Source: Candidula unifasciata
Lineage: Eukaryota; Mollusca; Gastropoda; Stylommatophora; Geomitridae
NCBI GenBank assembly: GCA_905116865.2
Contig: CAJHNH020007523.1
Coordinates: 318,076-382,075 of the forward strand
Length of the DNA stretch: 64,000 nucleotides
Direction: 5' to 3'
The notes under the pieces are model-generated. The model was not told the DNA's origin, did not search any database, and saw nothing but the letters and a program-made list of their open reading frames with translations. Made by a program: the position numbers and the translations under genes. Shown one piece after another: positions 37,922-49,429 of the stretch. Numbering within the stretch: the stretch's first letter is position 1; every line of letters starts with the position of its first letter.

Positions 37922-38985
37922 TTACGTCCTCATCATCACCACCATCATCATCATCACCACCACTACCACCATCATCATCACTACCACTATAACCATCATC
38001 ATCACCACCACTACCACCATCATCATCACTACCACAACCACCATCATCATCACCACCACTGCCATCATCATCATCACTACCACCATCATCATCACCACCA
38101 TAACCACCATCATCATCACCACCACTACCACCATCATCATCACCACCACTACCACCATCATCATCACCACCACTATCACCACCATCATCATCATCACCAC
38201 CACTACCACCATCATGATCACCACCACTATCACCACCATCATCATCATCACCATCATCATCACCATCATCATCACCACCACTACCACCATCATCATCACC
38301 ACCACTATCACCATCATCATCATCACCACCACTACCACCATCATGATCATCACCACTATCACCACCACCATCATCATCACCATCATCATCACCACCACCA
38401 TCATGATCATCACCACGACTATAACCATCACCATCATCATCATCAACACCACTACCACCATCATGATCACCACCACTATCACCACCATCATCATCATCAC
38501 CACCACTATCACCACCATCATCATCATCACCACCACTATCACCACCACCATCATCATCATCATCACCACGACTATCACCATCATCACCACCACAATCACC
38601 ATCATTACCACCACTATCACCATCATCACCACCACTATCACCATCATCACCACGACTATCACCATCATCACCACGACTATCACCATCATCATCACCACTA
38701 TCACCATCATCATCACCACTATCACCATCATCATCATCACCACCACTACCACCATCATCATCACCACTATCACCATCATCATCACCACTATCACCATCAT
38801 CACCACCACTATCACCATCATCATCACCACCACCATTATCATCATCACCACGACTATCACCATCATCACCACCACTATCACCATCATCATCATCACCACG
38901 ACTATCACCATCATCATCACCACTACTATCAACATCATCATCACCACCATCATCATCATCATCACCATCATCAATATCCATTTCT
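37922..38985 (+). repeat. CAT/CAC trinucleotide tract of about 1.06 kb
   Basis: Triplets CAT and CAC with occasional TAC, GAC and AAC. Higher-order phrases such as accaccactaccaccatcat recur. Long open frames in both strands (Met/Val, Asp/Gly, Ile/Thr) are composition artefacts. Confidence 0.96.
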
Positions 38986-39289
38986 GCCGTTTTCGATTCA
39001 CATAGAAATGAATACTATCATTCCGTGTCGATGTAGAAACTCTTTCATGCAATAAATCCATATTCTCCTAGGGTGGTCTCTTGATTTCACTTCAGAGCTT
39101 TTCATAAGTGCGTTGCTGGTTGTTCTGGCTGCATTCTTCTTACTATATGACCAAACCATTTTATCTTCTGTTTGTCAACGAACTTGCTGCAGTGTTGTTC
39201 CCATATGCTCTCTGATATGATTTGTAACTTTGTCTCGGATGGTTAAGTTGGTGGCTTTTTGGTTAAGTTGGTGGCTTTTCTCCGGCATC

Positions 39290-39562
39290 TTCTTTTTCAC
39301 CAGCTGTAAACTCCGACGGAAAGTTCTGGGTGTTTGTCCACTTCCTGACCTATTCCAGAACCTGAGTGTTGCGCACACATCCGTTTTACAGATATGACTC
39401 AGGTGTATGCAGACCACTGGTTCCTCGCCTCTCTGGGAGATGCACACCAACTTCGAAGGAAGCTCCCTATCAGTCGACTCTTACGACACGCTTTTGGGTA
39501 GGCAGTGAGTCTTTTCTTCTTTTCCCTACAATGGAGCTCTGGAACCCACACGGGGAAACTCG
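39290..39562 (-). mobile_element. Family A SINE-like element
   Basis: Antisense copy with ccagctgtaaactccgacgg, ccagaacctgagtgttgcgc and ctctggaacccacacgggg. Confidence 0.88.
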
Positions 39563-39639
39563 GGCATCTCATTTCACGTGTACGATTCAAATACAATGTA
39601 TGCAGCAACAACAAATTTCCCCAACTACAATTCATCTAG

Positions 39640-39790
39640 CTAACGATAACATGCGTAACTACCAGTTACTATGGCTAATATTTTATAACAACTTACCGAA
39701 CATGCAACTTATCTAACCACACCTTAGCTAACAACCTACCGAACATGCAGCTTATCTAACCACAACCTAGCTAACAACTTACCCAACTAA
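39640..39790 (+). repeat. About 43-bp repeat, two to three units
   Basis: acttaccgaacatgcaactt, atctaaccacaccttagcta recurs as acctaccgaacatgcagctt, atctaaccacaacctagct, with a partial third copy. Confidence 0.75.
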
Positions 39791-40185
39791 TGTAAAGGCA
39801 AGGAGATGCCGTTTGCTAAGCGTGTAGCGAACGTCCCACTTTACCAAGAAAACGTCAACACACAGAACAAACAATGCCTGAATGGTAAATCTTATATGAA
39901 TAAGTACACAAGTAGGATAAAGTACGAGCCATTTGACTCGCCAATCTAAACAAAAAACTCGATGTCAGCCGAAGGCACAAGTGGGTTGTGTTTTTGGCTT
40001 CCTATCTGGCAACCAATGACGTTTGTTTAAGGGATAGCGTTATTTCGTCTTGATTGGTAGCAACAAGGACCCTTACTACAACTAATGAGCGCAAGATCGT
40101 AACAACAGAGATGAGATGTCTTAGGAGAGCTGCCGGTGTGACCAGAAGAGATCCAATCCCGGAGGTAACGGACCCTGTTCCATAC
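39790..40185. other. Intergenic DNA, nothing recognised
   Basis: No gene or repeat family recognised. Confidence 0.4.
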
Positions 40186-40325
40186 CTTTAGGCGTATTAG
40201 GCATATAGGGCTAGACATATATTTTATAGATCAATCGCCACATGGTGGGTGATGTGTTCAGCATCACGCTGACCGCCTTTACTTCCCAAGACTACACCTG
40301 GTACAAACTCAAGGCTAGAGGCAGA
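40186..40325 (-). mobile_element. Family B SINE, 3' part
   Basis: Antisense: cctttaggcgtattaggcat, atagggctagac, tgaccgcctttacttccca, cacctggtacaaactcaag. The head is absent; a GATA/GACA microsatellite follows. Confidence 0.8.
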
Positions 40326-40570
40326 TAGATAGATGGGCATATAGATAGACAGACAGGCAGACAGAATGAACGAACGAACTTTATTTTCAAAGGATCACAA
40401 ATTGGGCATACAGGCCCGTCTTACATTCGACCCTTCCAAACACCCATCTCTCACACAGCAGTTATATTTCGTAGACAGACAGACAGACATATAGATAGAT
40501 AAACATATGCTAGGATAGATGAATGAAGGGAGGGACAGGCAGACAAACAGATGCATGGATAGACAGACAG
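40318..40570 (+). repeat. GATA/GACA microsatellite clusters
   Basis: Runs of agatagatagatgg, agacagacaggcagacag and agacagacagacatatag at 40320-40365 and 40472-40572, separated by non-repetitive sequence. Confidence 0.85.
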
Positions 40571-40669
40571 ATGTTATTTCACTGCCTTCCTCTATGCTCA
40601 AGGTACTGAGCTGCAGACGACTGACAGTCAGACACTTGAAACCTGCAAATACAACAAGCAAGGCGTACT

Positions 40670-40915
40670 GGGCAGACAGGACTAGATATATATTTTTATA
40701 GACTAATCGGCACTTGGTGGAAGATGTGATCAGCATCACGCCGGCCACTTTTACTTCCCAGGACTTCACCTGGTACCCACTCAAGGCTGAGTCGACCTGG
40801 GGAGTCAAGATTATTTTAGGAAGGGGGAAAAAAAGGTCAGGTTACGTCAGCGCGCGGGAACCCACGACCTTCCGATCCGCAGGCGGGCGTCTAGAGGTCA
40901 ACGCCACGGGCGACT
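40670..40915 (-). mobile_element. Family B tRNA-derived SINE
   Basis: Antisense copy with gccacttttacttcccagga, cttcacctggtacccactca, aggctgagtcgacctgggga, and a head containing GGGTTCCCGCGC and GACGCCCGCC on the minus strand. Confidence 0.85.
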
Positions 40916-41294
40916 TCCAAGATACAAGACAAAGTCTAATGCCAGTTAGTCTCTACGTTCTGGGCTGAAACTGTTTAACTAAAGGATCAATTGCGACAGT
41001 GGCTACAATAAAACCCTCCCTGTGTTGGCTCTGGGGTCCCATTTTAGCGAAACCATATCATGGAAAGATATAACCCTGAACGAAAAAGTAGATCAGCGAG
41101 CTTCACAATATAACAAACACAAACGAAAGGTGTACGCTGCGGGTACAGAGCCTTCATCACTTAACGGACGAATCCCGAAGCAGCTACGTTGATGTCTTGC
41201 CAGTGGAATGAAGAGATATTGATACATGACGTTTTATCCCACCATGACATCACACTAAGCGATGAACTTCTAGTGACACAAAGGGCCACCATTA

Positions 41295-41568
41295 TCATCT
41301 TCTTCTCGTTCACCGACTGTAAACTCCGGTGGAAAGTTCTGGTTGTTCGTTCACTTCTGGACTGCAGTCCTGTTACAGAACCTGAGTGTTGCGTGTGTAT
41401 CCGTTTGACAGATCTGTATGCAGGCTGTTGGTTCCTTGCTTCTCCGGCAGATGCACTCCGACTTCGAATGAAGCTCCCAATTACTCGACTCTTACATGCT
41501 TTTGGGTAGGCAGTGGGTCTATTCTTGTTTTTCCCATAGGACCCTGGAACCCACACGGGGGGAGGGGG
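41295..41568 (-). mobile_element. Family A SINE-like element
   Basis: Antisense copy, well preserved: tcttcttctcgttcaccgac, tgtaaactccggtggaaagt, ttccttgcttctccggcaga, accctggaacccacacgggg. Confidence 0.9.
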
Positions 41569-41989
41569 GGGAGAGAGAGGGGGCACTATTATGATGAGGA
41601 TCAGCCTGGGACAGGTCCCAGAAAACCCGTTCAACCCATAGGTTTGGTTATATTAGGGCCCAAGGCAACAGCCAGAATGAGGCTTCATATAACGAAAAAT
41701 TGAGTCCCACATGAGGGACGGTTTCCTGTTATATAGAGACATGCGTGTCCTGTGAATGTAAAGCTCGTGAACGTCAAGGGCCTTAATCTGATAATTTTAG
41801 ATGAAACTGTGTTGACAGTTCAGTCCCCTTGGTGTCTGGGTCCTAGTGTCGCAATAAAGCGATTCTCAAGGGACCTAAGCACGCAGCTGCTGGAGTGGCT
41901 AGATTTAATAGCTTTCCCTTCCATGTCATGGGCACCTTGATGATCCTAGGAAGTGAAATAAAAAAAACAAAAACATACCAAGTGCCTCC

Positions 41990-42165
41990 CCACCCTCAGC
42001 ATGCATGCCATAAAAGGGCTATTAATTAAGAGCATTTCCTTTAAAGTAGGAGTACAGCTGTGTGAGGCAATGTACCAGCATGCATATGAGTCAAATCTAT
42101 AAAATGTATGTGCCTGTAAAATTCAAATTCTGGAGTAAAAAATAAAAGTCCAAAAGTGAATGAAC
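41990..42165 (+). mobile_element. Family A SINE-like element, strongly diverged
   Basis: Sense blocks gcatgccataaaagggctat, gtgaggcaatgtaccagcat, gcatatgagtcaaatctata, gtaaaattcaaattctggag. AT-shifted compared with the other copies. Confidence 0.6.
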
Positions 42166-42169
42166 AAAT

Positions 42170-42980
42170 AAGTGATAGGATAGAATTCCTGCTATACAAA
42201 CAGGCCAGAATTCCTGATAGGATAGAATTCCTGCTACACAAAAACAGTGATAGGATAGAATTCCTGCTATACAAATAAGTGATAGGATAGAATTCCTGCT
42301 ATACAAATAAGTGATAGGATAGGCCAGAATTCCTGAATAAAAATCCTGCTATAATTCCGTTTTATGCAATAACATGATAGGCCAGAATTCCTGCAATACA
42401 AATAAGTGAGTGATAGGAGGACAAAATAACAGTGATAGGATAGAATTAAAGTGATAGGATAGAATTCCTGCTATACAAATAACAGTGATAGGATAGAATT
42501 CCTGCTATACAAATAAGTGATAGGATAGAATTCCTGCTATACAAATAAGTGATAGGATAGAATCCCTGCTATACAAATAACAGTGATAGGATAGAATTCC
42601 TGCTATTGAAAAAAGTGATAGGATATAATTTATGCTATACAAATAAGTAATAGGCCAGAATTCCTGATATAAAAATAACAGTGACAGGATATAATTCCGT
42701 TATGCAAATAACAGTGATAGGCCAGAATTCCTGCAATACAAAAAACAGTGATAGGATAGAATTCCTGCTATACAAATAAGTGATAGGATAGAATTCCTGC
42801 TAAACAAATAACAGTGATAGGATAGAATTCATGCTATACAAATAACAGTGATAGGATAGAATTCCTGCTATACAAATAAGTGATAGGCCAGAATTCTTGC
42901 TATATAAATAAGTGATAGGATATAATTCCTGCTATACAGATAACAGTGATAGGATAGAATTCCTGCTATACAAAAAACAG
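42170..42980 (+). repeat. 30-36-bp minisatellite (gataggatagaattcctgct)
   Basis: About 24 units of aagtgataggatagaattcc plus tgctatacaaataa, with an optional cagt and a gataggccagaattcctg variant. Confidence 0.95.
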
Positions 42981-42984
42981 TAAG

Positions 42985-43135
42985 GGAACAGAGAGAAAAT
43001 GGAACATGTTGTGACCACTAGAAAGATCTGTGGAAGGAGGGATAGAGGAAGACAACGTTGACAGTCTTGTTGCATAGCATGAAGGTGCGTCAGCACACGA
43101 ACTGATACATGCTGCAGGAGATCGAGGATTGTGGA
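42985..43135 (+). mobile_element. LINE 3' fragment between two minisatellites
   Basis: It reads about MEHVVTTRKICGRRDRGRQR, then a frame change, resembling the EHLVTTGKIxGRRxRGRxR region of LINE 3' ends. Confidence 0.55.
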
Positions 43136-43137
43136 GA

Positions 43138-44135
43138 GGAATTCTGCTATATACACATAATAAGCTAGAATTATTTTATACACATAATTATAAGCTAGAA
43201 TTATTTTATACACATAATTATAAGCTAGAATTCTGCTACACACACAATGATTAGCTAAAATTCTGCTTCACACACAATGATGAGCTAAAATTCTGCTTTA
43301 CACATAAGCTAAAATTATGCTATATACATAATGATAAGCTAAAATTCTGCTTTACACATAAGCTAAAATTATGCTATATACATAATGATAAGCTAAAATT
43401 CTGCTTTACACATAAGCTAAAATTATGCTATATACATAATGATAAGCTAAAATTCTGCTATACACATAATGATAAGCTAAAATTCTGCTATACAAATAAT
43501 GATAAGCTAAAATTCTGCTATACAAATAATGATAAGCTAAAATTCTGCTATACAAATAATGATAAGCTAAAATTCTGCTATACAAATAATGATAAGCTAA
43601 AATTCTGCTACACATAATGATTAGCTAAAATTCTACTATACGCATAATGATAAGCTACAATTCTGCTTTACGCATAATGATAAGCTAGAATTCTGCTATA
43701 CACATAATGATAAGCTAGAATTCTGCTATACACATAATGACAAGCTAAAAATCTGCTATAGACATAATGACTATGTAGAATTCTGCTATACACATAATGA
43801 GAAGCTAGAATTCTGCTATACACATAATGACAAGCTAAAAATCTGCTATACACATAATGACCGGGTAGAATTCTGCTATACACATAATGACAAGATAAAA
43901 TGCTGCTATACACATAATGATAAGCTAGAATTCTGCTATAAACAAAATGATAAGCTAGAATTCTGCTATACACAAAATGATAAGCTAGAATTCTGCAATA
44001 CACATAATGACCAGGTAGAATTCTGCTATACACATAATGACCAGCTAGAATTCTGCTATGCATATAATGATAAGCTAGAATTCTGTTATTCACATGAAGT
44101 TAGGCTAGAATTATACACATATGCAAAACTGCTAG
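43138..44135 (+). repeat. 30-bp minisatellite (aagctagaattctgctatac)
   Basis: About 33 units of aagctaaaattctgctatac plus acataatgat, with shorter variants in the first third. The core gaattctgctatac is shared with the neighbouring array, so the two are probably related. Confidence 0.95.
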
Positions 44136-44446
44136 ATAAGCAGAATTTCTGATATACATAACACAGATATGCTAGATAAACGATAATTCCTGTTATTCAC
44201 ACAACACGGAGCAAAATTAAGGTTTATACAACCTTGGCAAGAAGGTTGACCCATGATACGTTATGCAACTCAAACATGACAAGACAAGGAGAATCCTTTT
44301 GCAGAGTGACAATACTTTATTTTATTGATCATTATTTATATCATAACCATATCACAATATAAGAGTAATTCAAAAACATGGACCTCGTCTGGTCTCAATG
44401 TGTCCGGAACAATCTTGAAATGATGTGGGGGAAGGAATTGGTGGCT

Positions 44447-44475
<29 letters not shown>
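44447..44475 (+). repeat. Poly-G run of 29
   Basis: 29 uninterrupted G. It could form a G-quadruplex and may be miscounted in assembly. Confidence 0.9.
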
Positions 44476-44477
<2 letters not shown>

Positions 44478-44489
44478 GACGAGAAGATC

Positions 44490-44980
44490 ACAAAAACAAT
44501 CCGGAATATACTTGATGAAAAAGAAAAAAAAATACCACATATAAGTGCTCTACTGTACTCTACTTCTCAACGGTCACCAAGAAAGCAGAAAACATAGCCA
44601 TAAATTTTATTACATGCAACATCGCCTCAGCGGTCAATGGAAAACTCTTGCATTATTCAAGATTACAAACATTGGCAGGGTCAGCAAACATCAACATAAT
44701 CTTAAGTCACTAGCAAAATTACTTTTAAGCCACATAAAAATTCAATCCAGAGTCAAACAATGAAATATATACAAATATATTTACACACACATACTCAAAC
44801 TTCTTTCGCCCTTCACCCACCCCCCTCCCCCTGCAGATCAACTCCTATAGAGACAGACAGTGAAAGACGCAGTGTCACGCCCTGCAAGTGGCTTAACGCA
44901 GCAAACTGTATAGAGAGTTGACAGAGAGAGAAAAAGACCAGCCGTGGTATTATTGCATGTCAATGTTTTTATTTGGACTG
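44490..44980. other. Intergenic DNA, nothing recognised
   Basis: A 72-codon open frame at 44545-44763 has no recognisable domain and no coding context. Confidence 0.4.
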
Positions 44981-44982
44981 TG

Positions 44983-45262
44983 TCCCCGTGTGGGTTCCGG
45001 GACCCTAGTATAGGGAAAACAAGAACAGACCCACTGCCTATCCAGAAGCATGTCCTAAGACCCGACTAATTGGGAGCTTCCTTTGAAGTCGGAGTACATC
45101 TGCCTGAGAGGCAAGGAACCAACAGTCTGCATACAAATGAGTCAGATCTTGTCAAACGGATGCACAAGCAACACTCAGGTTCTGGAACAGGACTGCGGGC
45201 CAGCAGTGGACAAACAACCAGAACTTTCAGCCAGAGTTTACAGCCGGTGTTTGCGAAGAATG
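44983..45262 (+). mobile_element. Family A SINE-like element, near full length
   Basis: Sense copy: ccccgtgtgggttccgggac, agacccactgcctatccaga, ctgcctgagaggcaaggaac, caacactcaggttctggaac, cagccggtgtttgcgaagaa. Confidence 0.92.
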
Positions 45263-45670
45263 TGGACTATGTGGTAGAGACTGCCATTCCCCCAGACAGG
45301 ACTTTGTGGTCACAGCAGATACTGTTCCCAAATTCACAGGCACAACTGCATGGTCCCAAGAGACCGATAGTTGCCTATGCATATCCTTCAAGAAAACACA
45401 GGCTCTCAACCAGCCAAGTCATTGTATCCTTAGCAAATTCTGTCAGGTATTCTCAACATGTGTCCTATCCAATACCAGCATCTTTTCCTCACATCTTGAT
45501 TGCCTGGGCTTTGTTTGGTTCTCTCTAATAACCCCTCATTAGGGATTCTGTTAAACAATATAATTCGCTCTAATCTGCCAAGGCACTACTTAGTAAATGT
45601 TTGTTGTAACTTAGTAATTATTTGATTCATTCTCCATGTTTCTGCCCCACAGCCCAGTAAAAAAGTAAAG
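45263..45670. other. Intergenic DNA after family A, nothing recognised
   Basis: A 152-codon frame starting at 45070 covers this but half of it is SINE. No domain recognised. Confidence 0.4.
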
Positions 45671-45677
45671 ATCCTTT

Positions 45678-45760
45678 TTCACGCCTTTAGGCGTATCGGG
45701 CATATGAGAAGAGCACTCATATTTTTACAGAACAATCGGCACTAGGTGGGTAATGCAGTA
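45678..45760 (-). mobile_element. Family B SINE, 3' fragment
   Basis: Antisense tail: cacgcctttaggcgtatcgg, gcatatgagaag, acagaacaatcggcactagg. Confidence 0.65.
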
Positions 45761-46224
45761 GGTATTTATTAAAATGAGAGCTAAGTACTCCAAGGTTGTT
45801 ACACGTTCCAATTTCACTCAACTTTCACAATTATAGCTAACACATGGGTGTGATAGTTTTCCTCACACAAACTCCAGCCACCACATAACACACTGTCTTA
45901 CTTTTCTGTTTTTGGCCAGAACAGATTTTAAAAAAAAACCTGGCTTACTCAGTAACTCCTATGTATAAGAGCTTCTTCTTTTTTCCCCTCTTATTTCTTT
46001 TAAGTGAATATCAGGGAGATGTGAGGATTATAGGGCATTCTTGATAACATGCGTAAGTTTTTCTTAATTTCCTTAAGGTTGTTTTCTGTGGTAATTCATA
46101 CTAAGACATTCTGTCAGAAAGCCAAAAACCATCTCATCTGTTGTTCTTTAATGCATTTCTGGTTTCAGGGTCCTAGCTTTTTTTTCTGGTGGTGAACTGA
46201 TGTATGACTAGGTGGATGATGTTA

Positions 46225-46475
46225 GGGCATTTTGGGAGCCAGTGAACAGTGCTGAGGCACGGATAGATCATTACTGTCTGAGGAGAATGGCACGGTGAGG
46301 AGTTACAAGGGGATCTGGCCGACACTCGGGGGGAGGGGGGGAAGAGGACGAATATTTAACCAGAGAGTTACTGGTACCACCAGAATTTTAACTCTTTACT
46401 TGCTGCTGCAGATGGGGACGGAGCACTTATGGGGGTGTCCTGAGTGCTATGATGTCGATTCTTAAGTCAACATTC
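46225..46475 (+). mobile_element. LINE 3' fragment after RNase H
   Basis: It has gagccagtgaacagtgctga, acaaggggatctggccgaca, cttgctgctgcagatgggga, cggagcacttatgggggtgt, ending gatgtcgattcttaagtcaa. Confidence 0.7.
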
Positions 46476-46950
46476 ATCGTCTGCTGTGAAATGCCCTAGG
46501 ACTGAAATAACTACTAGTTACCTAATAAAGAACACTGAAAAACAGATCAGCATGAATTTCACAGAAGTATCTATAAGAAGAAGCATCCATTTATTTAGCT
46601 GTTCTAATTTACTTTTTGGATGGTATCTCACAGCTGAGATATCCAAACACTAGTCCTAGTCTACTAATTTCTTCAATCTCTTCTTACTACTCTGGAAATA
46701 CTCCCGAGGTATCTCCTTTTTGTTGCAATTTACACTTATCCTCTGAGAGTCTCACATTTTTGGTAGCATCCATGTCACCTCTTGGATGCCCTAGGTAAGA
46801 AAATACTATTGATTATCCAATGGAAAACATGGCAGACACGCATACATTTCATAGAAATATTCACAATAAGATGCATCTGTAAATAAATGTCACACACATG
46901 AAGCTCCAATTCAAATAAGGCAAATGAATACCACCCACAGTACATTATTT

Positions 46951-47173
46951 GGTGCTTTCCCAATATCTCCCCCAAGGATGATGTCACAGGACAGTCCAGT
47001 ATTTTTGAGGGTGTTAAGAGCGGGTTTCCCGGCTTTCTGATGCTTTTAACTACCCTAAAACATCTAGAACTGGGCCTAACCCCAACCCACCTAAGTCGCA
47101 CAAAAGAGTGCAGCCTATTTACCACCCCCTATAATAGTCGACTGTCTGGGGGGAGATATTGGGATAGAACCCA
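46951..47173 (+). mobile_element. MITE family M, copy 3, perfect 8-bp duplication
   Basis: Ends ggtgctttcccaatatctcc and ggagatattgggatagaacc are inverted repeats. Both sides are flanked by CATTATTT. The interior matches copies 1 and 2 (gatgatgtcacagg, aaaacatctagaactggg, ccccaacccacctaag). Confidence 0.9.
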
Positions 47174-47272
47174 TTATTTTGTTTTGCAAAACAGAGGGCA
47201 TATTGTATGAACAATTTTACAACCATGTAGAATATACAAGTTTACAAGCAGACAACAAAAAACAATGTATAT

Positions 47273-47622
47273 CAGTGTTCTTCAACCAGTGGGTCATGGG
47301 AGAAGTCCGGGTAGGCTGCCAAAACTTTCAGCATACCCTGAGGGGTAGGGTAGGCAGTTTTTCCCTTTCAAAATTGCAGCCTATAGGATTAATACCTCAA
47401 GGATGAGAATCACACAGAGCCAAACCCTAGAAACCCTGTTTAACTACAACAAACACCTAAGTTAGGGCACTTGACAATTAGGTAACCTGCAGTTCAATGT
47501 AAACCAGAAATTAGGATCTATATTTGTTGCTGTCTTTCTGTTTGGTAAGCCGTCAGGTGGGCTTCGAAACAAGTTCCTCGGTTTCAGTGGGCCGTGGGTG
47601 TACAACAGTTTGAGGAACACTG
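47273..47622 (+). mobile_element. hAT-like non-autonomous element, 350 bp
   Basis: Ends cagtgttcttcaaccagtgg and cagtttgaggaacactg are inverted repeats of hAT type. Flanks (atgtatat and atgattaa) only partly match. The interior (ggtcatgggagaag, aggtgggcttcgaaacaag) differs from the other hAT MITEs here. Confidence 0.75.
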
Positions 47623-47789
47623 ATGATTAAAACTTCAAATCAGGCCAATCACCATCACAGGCAAACAATGCTGAAGCCCAGTAGCTACCCTGCCCACCAC
47701 AGAGAGTGAGGTCTTTCAGGCTAGTAGTACCTGGTATAGCTGGCTACAACGTGTCACTGCTGTCCTTAGAAATATGAGGGGCATCTTCT

Positions 47790-48005
47790 TCTTTCTCCTT
47801 TGTGTTCGGTTTTTTATGCTCAGGTCAGACCATCAAGTTAGTTGCCTCTATGAACTCGCATGTCAGAAGCAGGTCCTTCATGGTTCCCCATAGCTTGCTC
47901 TGCACACTTTGCTCTTGAGGCCAGGTGTCTTTTTAAAGTTGTATGTAGAGTGGGCAGGTCTGCAGAATGTGCTCAGGTGTTTGTGGTCCTGTTTGACAGG
48001 CACAC
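47790..48005 (-). mobile_element. LINE C-terminal fragment with tail
   Basis: The minus strand reads CQTGPQTPEHILQTCPLYIQ, then [20 protein letters not shown], then the tail AACACAAAGGAGAAAGAAGA. This is the Cys/His region that follows RNase H. Confidence 0.8.
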
Positions 48006-48009
48006 TGTC

Positions 48010-48385
48010 GGGACTGTACAATCTTTATTTTGAGCCAAGTGACAAGAAGGGACAAAGTCCGCAATCAGACAATACGTCAAGATCTTCATACCCAGTCCTT
48101 ACAAACCCGAGTGGATCAGTCACAGTTACGATGGTCTGGACATGTATGCAGAATGGGAGAAAATCGACCACCATGGCAGGCATGGGAGGCTAAGAACCAG
48201 GGAACCAGACCTCCAGGACGACCCAGGTTGCGCTGGGAAGACAACATCCAATAGTCCCTAACCTACAGAGGACTGGAATGGAACAGAGCCAGAAAGAAAA
48301 CTGCTGATAGAGACGTCTAGCGATCTCTCTGGCAAACCTCTACACCCCAAGGTAGAAGAAGAGCGACTAAGTAAAGTAAGGTAGT
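48010..48385 (+). mobile_element. LINE 3' fragment (RPPGRPRLRWEDN type)
   Basis: It reads RDKVRNQTIRQDLHTQSLQT, QLRWSGHVCRMGENRPPWQA and TRPPGRPRLRWEDNIQ, then a stop. It is immediately head-to-head with the 47790-48005 fragment. Related to 6925-7100. Confidence 0.82.
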
Positions 48386-48579
48386 TGAGCCTGCAGTGTC
48401 CTGTTCGTCGATGGAAAGCTGTTGTATGTAGCTTTCTGTAGAGTTTGCTGAAGGGGCATATGAATCAGCTGGGAGTAAGGAGAATATCTGCATCAGAAGC
48501 GACTGACTGTACATGCGAGAGAAGTTTGCTGACAAGTCATGAGCACCAACTCTACATGGCATGAACTACTTCTATAAGG

Positions 48580-49028
48580 AAGACATAAGAAGAAGAAGTG
48601 GATAGGGGGAAGGAATAACAAGAGGAGACAAGACAGAAGGAAGAAGAAGTGGATAGGAGGAAGGAATAACAAGAGGAGACGAGACAGAAGGAAGAAGAAG
48701 AAGTGGATAGGGGAAAGGAATAAAAAGAGTAGACGAGACAGAAGGAAGAAGAAGTGGATAGGGGAAAGGAATAAAAAGAGTAGACGAGACAGAAGGAAGA
48801 AGAAGTAGTGGATAGGAGGAAGAAATAAAAAGAGGAGACGAGACAGAAGGAAGAAGAAGAAGTGGATAGGGGGAAGGAATAAAAAGAGGAGACGAGACAG
48901 AAGGAAGAAGAAGAAGTGGATAGGGGGAAGGAATAAAAAGAGGAGACGAGACAGAAGGAAGAAGAAGTGGATAGGGGGGAAGGAATAACAAGAGGAGACG
49001 AGACAGAAGGAAGAAGAAGAAGAAACAG
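48580..49028 (+). repeat. 54-60-bp purine-rich minisatellite, eight units
   Basis: Units of gaagaagtggatagggggaa, ggaataaaaagaggagacga, gacagaaggaa, with 3-bp GAA steps between copies. Strongly purine-biased on the plus strand. Confidence 0.95.
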
Positions 49029-49029
49029 C

Positions 49030-49425
49030 AACTTAAATATGCTCTGCACACAAAAATATTCCCTATGAAGAAAAAAGAAAAAGGAATCTTGTTACAAACT
49101 CCCTTACAGGCAAATCAACACATACTATGGTGAAAATAAGAAAGAATTAAATTATGTTACTAACTAAAAACAGATACAATCACTTTAATATTATGTTTTC
49201 AAAACTGTTGTTAGAAATGGTTAATATATCGCACTGCAATAAGCCACATAATTATTCATACCAAAATTAACTGCGAGAAAATTATGCTACCCTAAAATAA
49301 ACTAATAATATAAATAGACTTAAACCTAAGAAAAGCATATTCATAGGAAGTGATGCAGGCGATCGTGTGGCTCGAAACATAAAACGACACCCGTACATGC
49401 GTACTCAGTGATACAATGAGTATGA
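49030..49425. other. AT-rich intergenic DNA, nothing recognised
   Basis: No gene or repeat family recognised. Confidence 0.4.
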
Positions 49426-49429
49426 TACT

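Noticed and set aside
37911..39061. Frames of 260-380 codons made of Asp/Gly, Met/Val or Ile/Thr
   Set aside because: All follow from the CAT/CAC trinucleotide tract.
43406..44093. Frames with YSRILAYHYV repeats
   Set aside because: Translation of the 30-bp minisatellite.
45070..45528. 152-codon open frame as a gene
   Set aside because: Its first half is a family A SINE and the rest has no recognisable domain or splice context.
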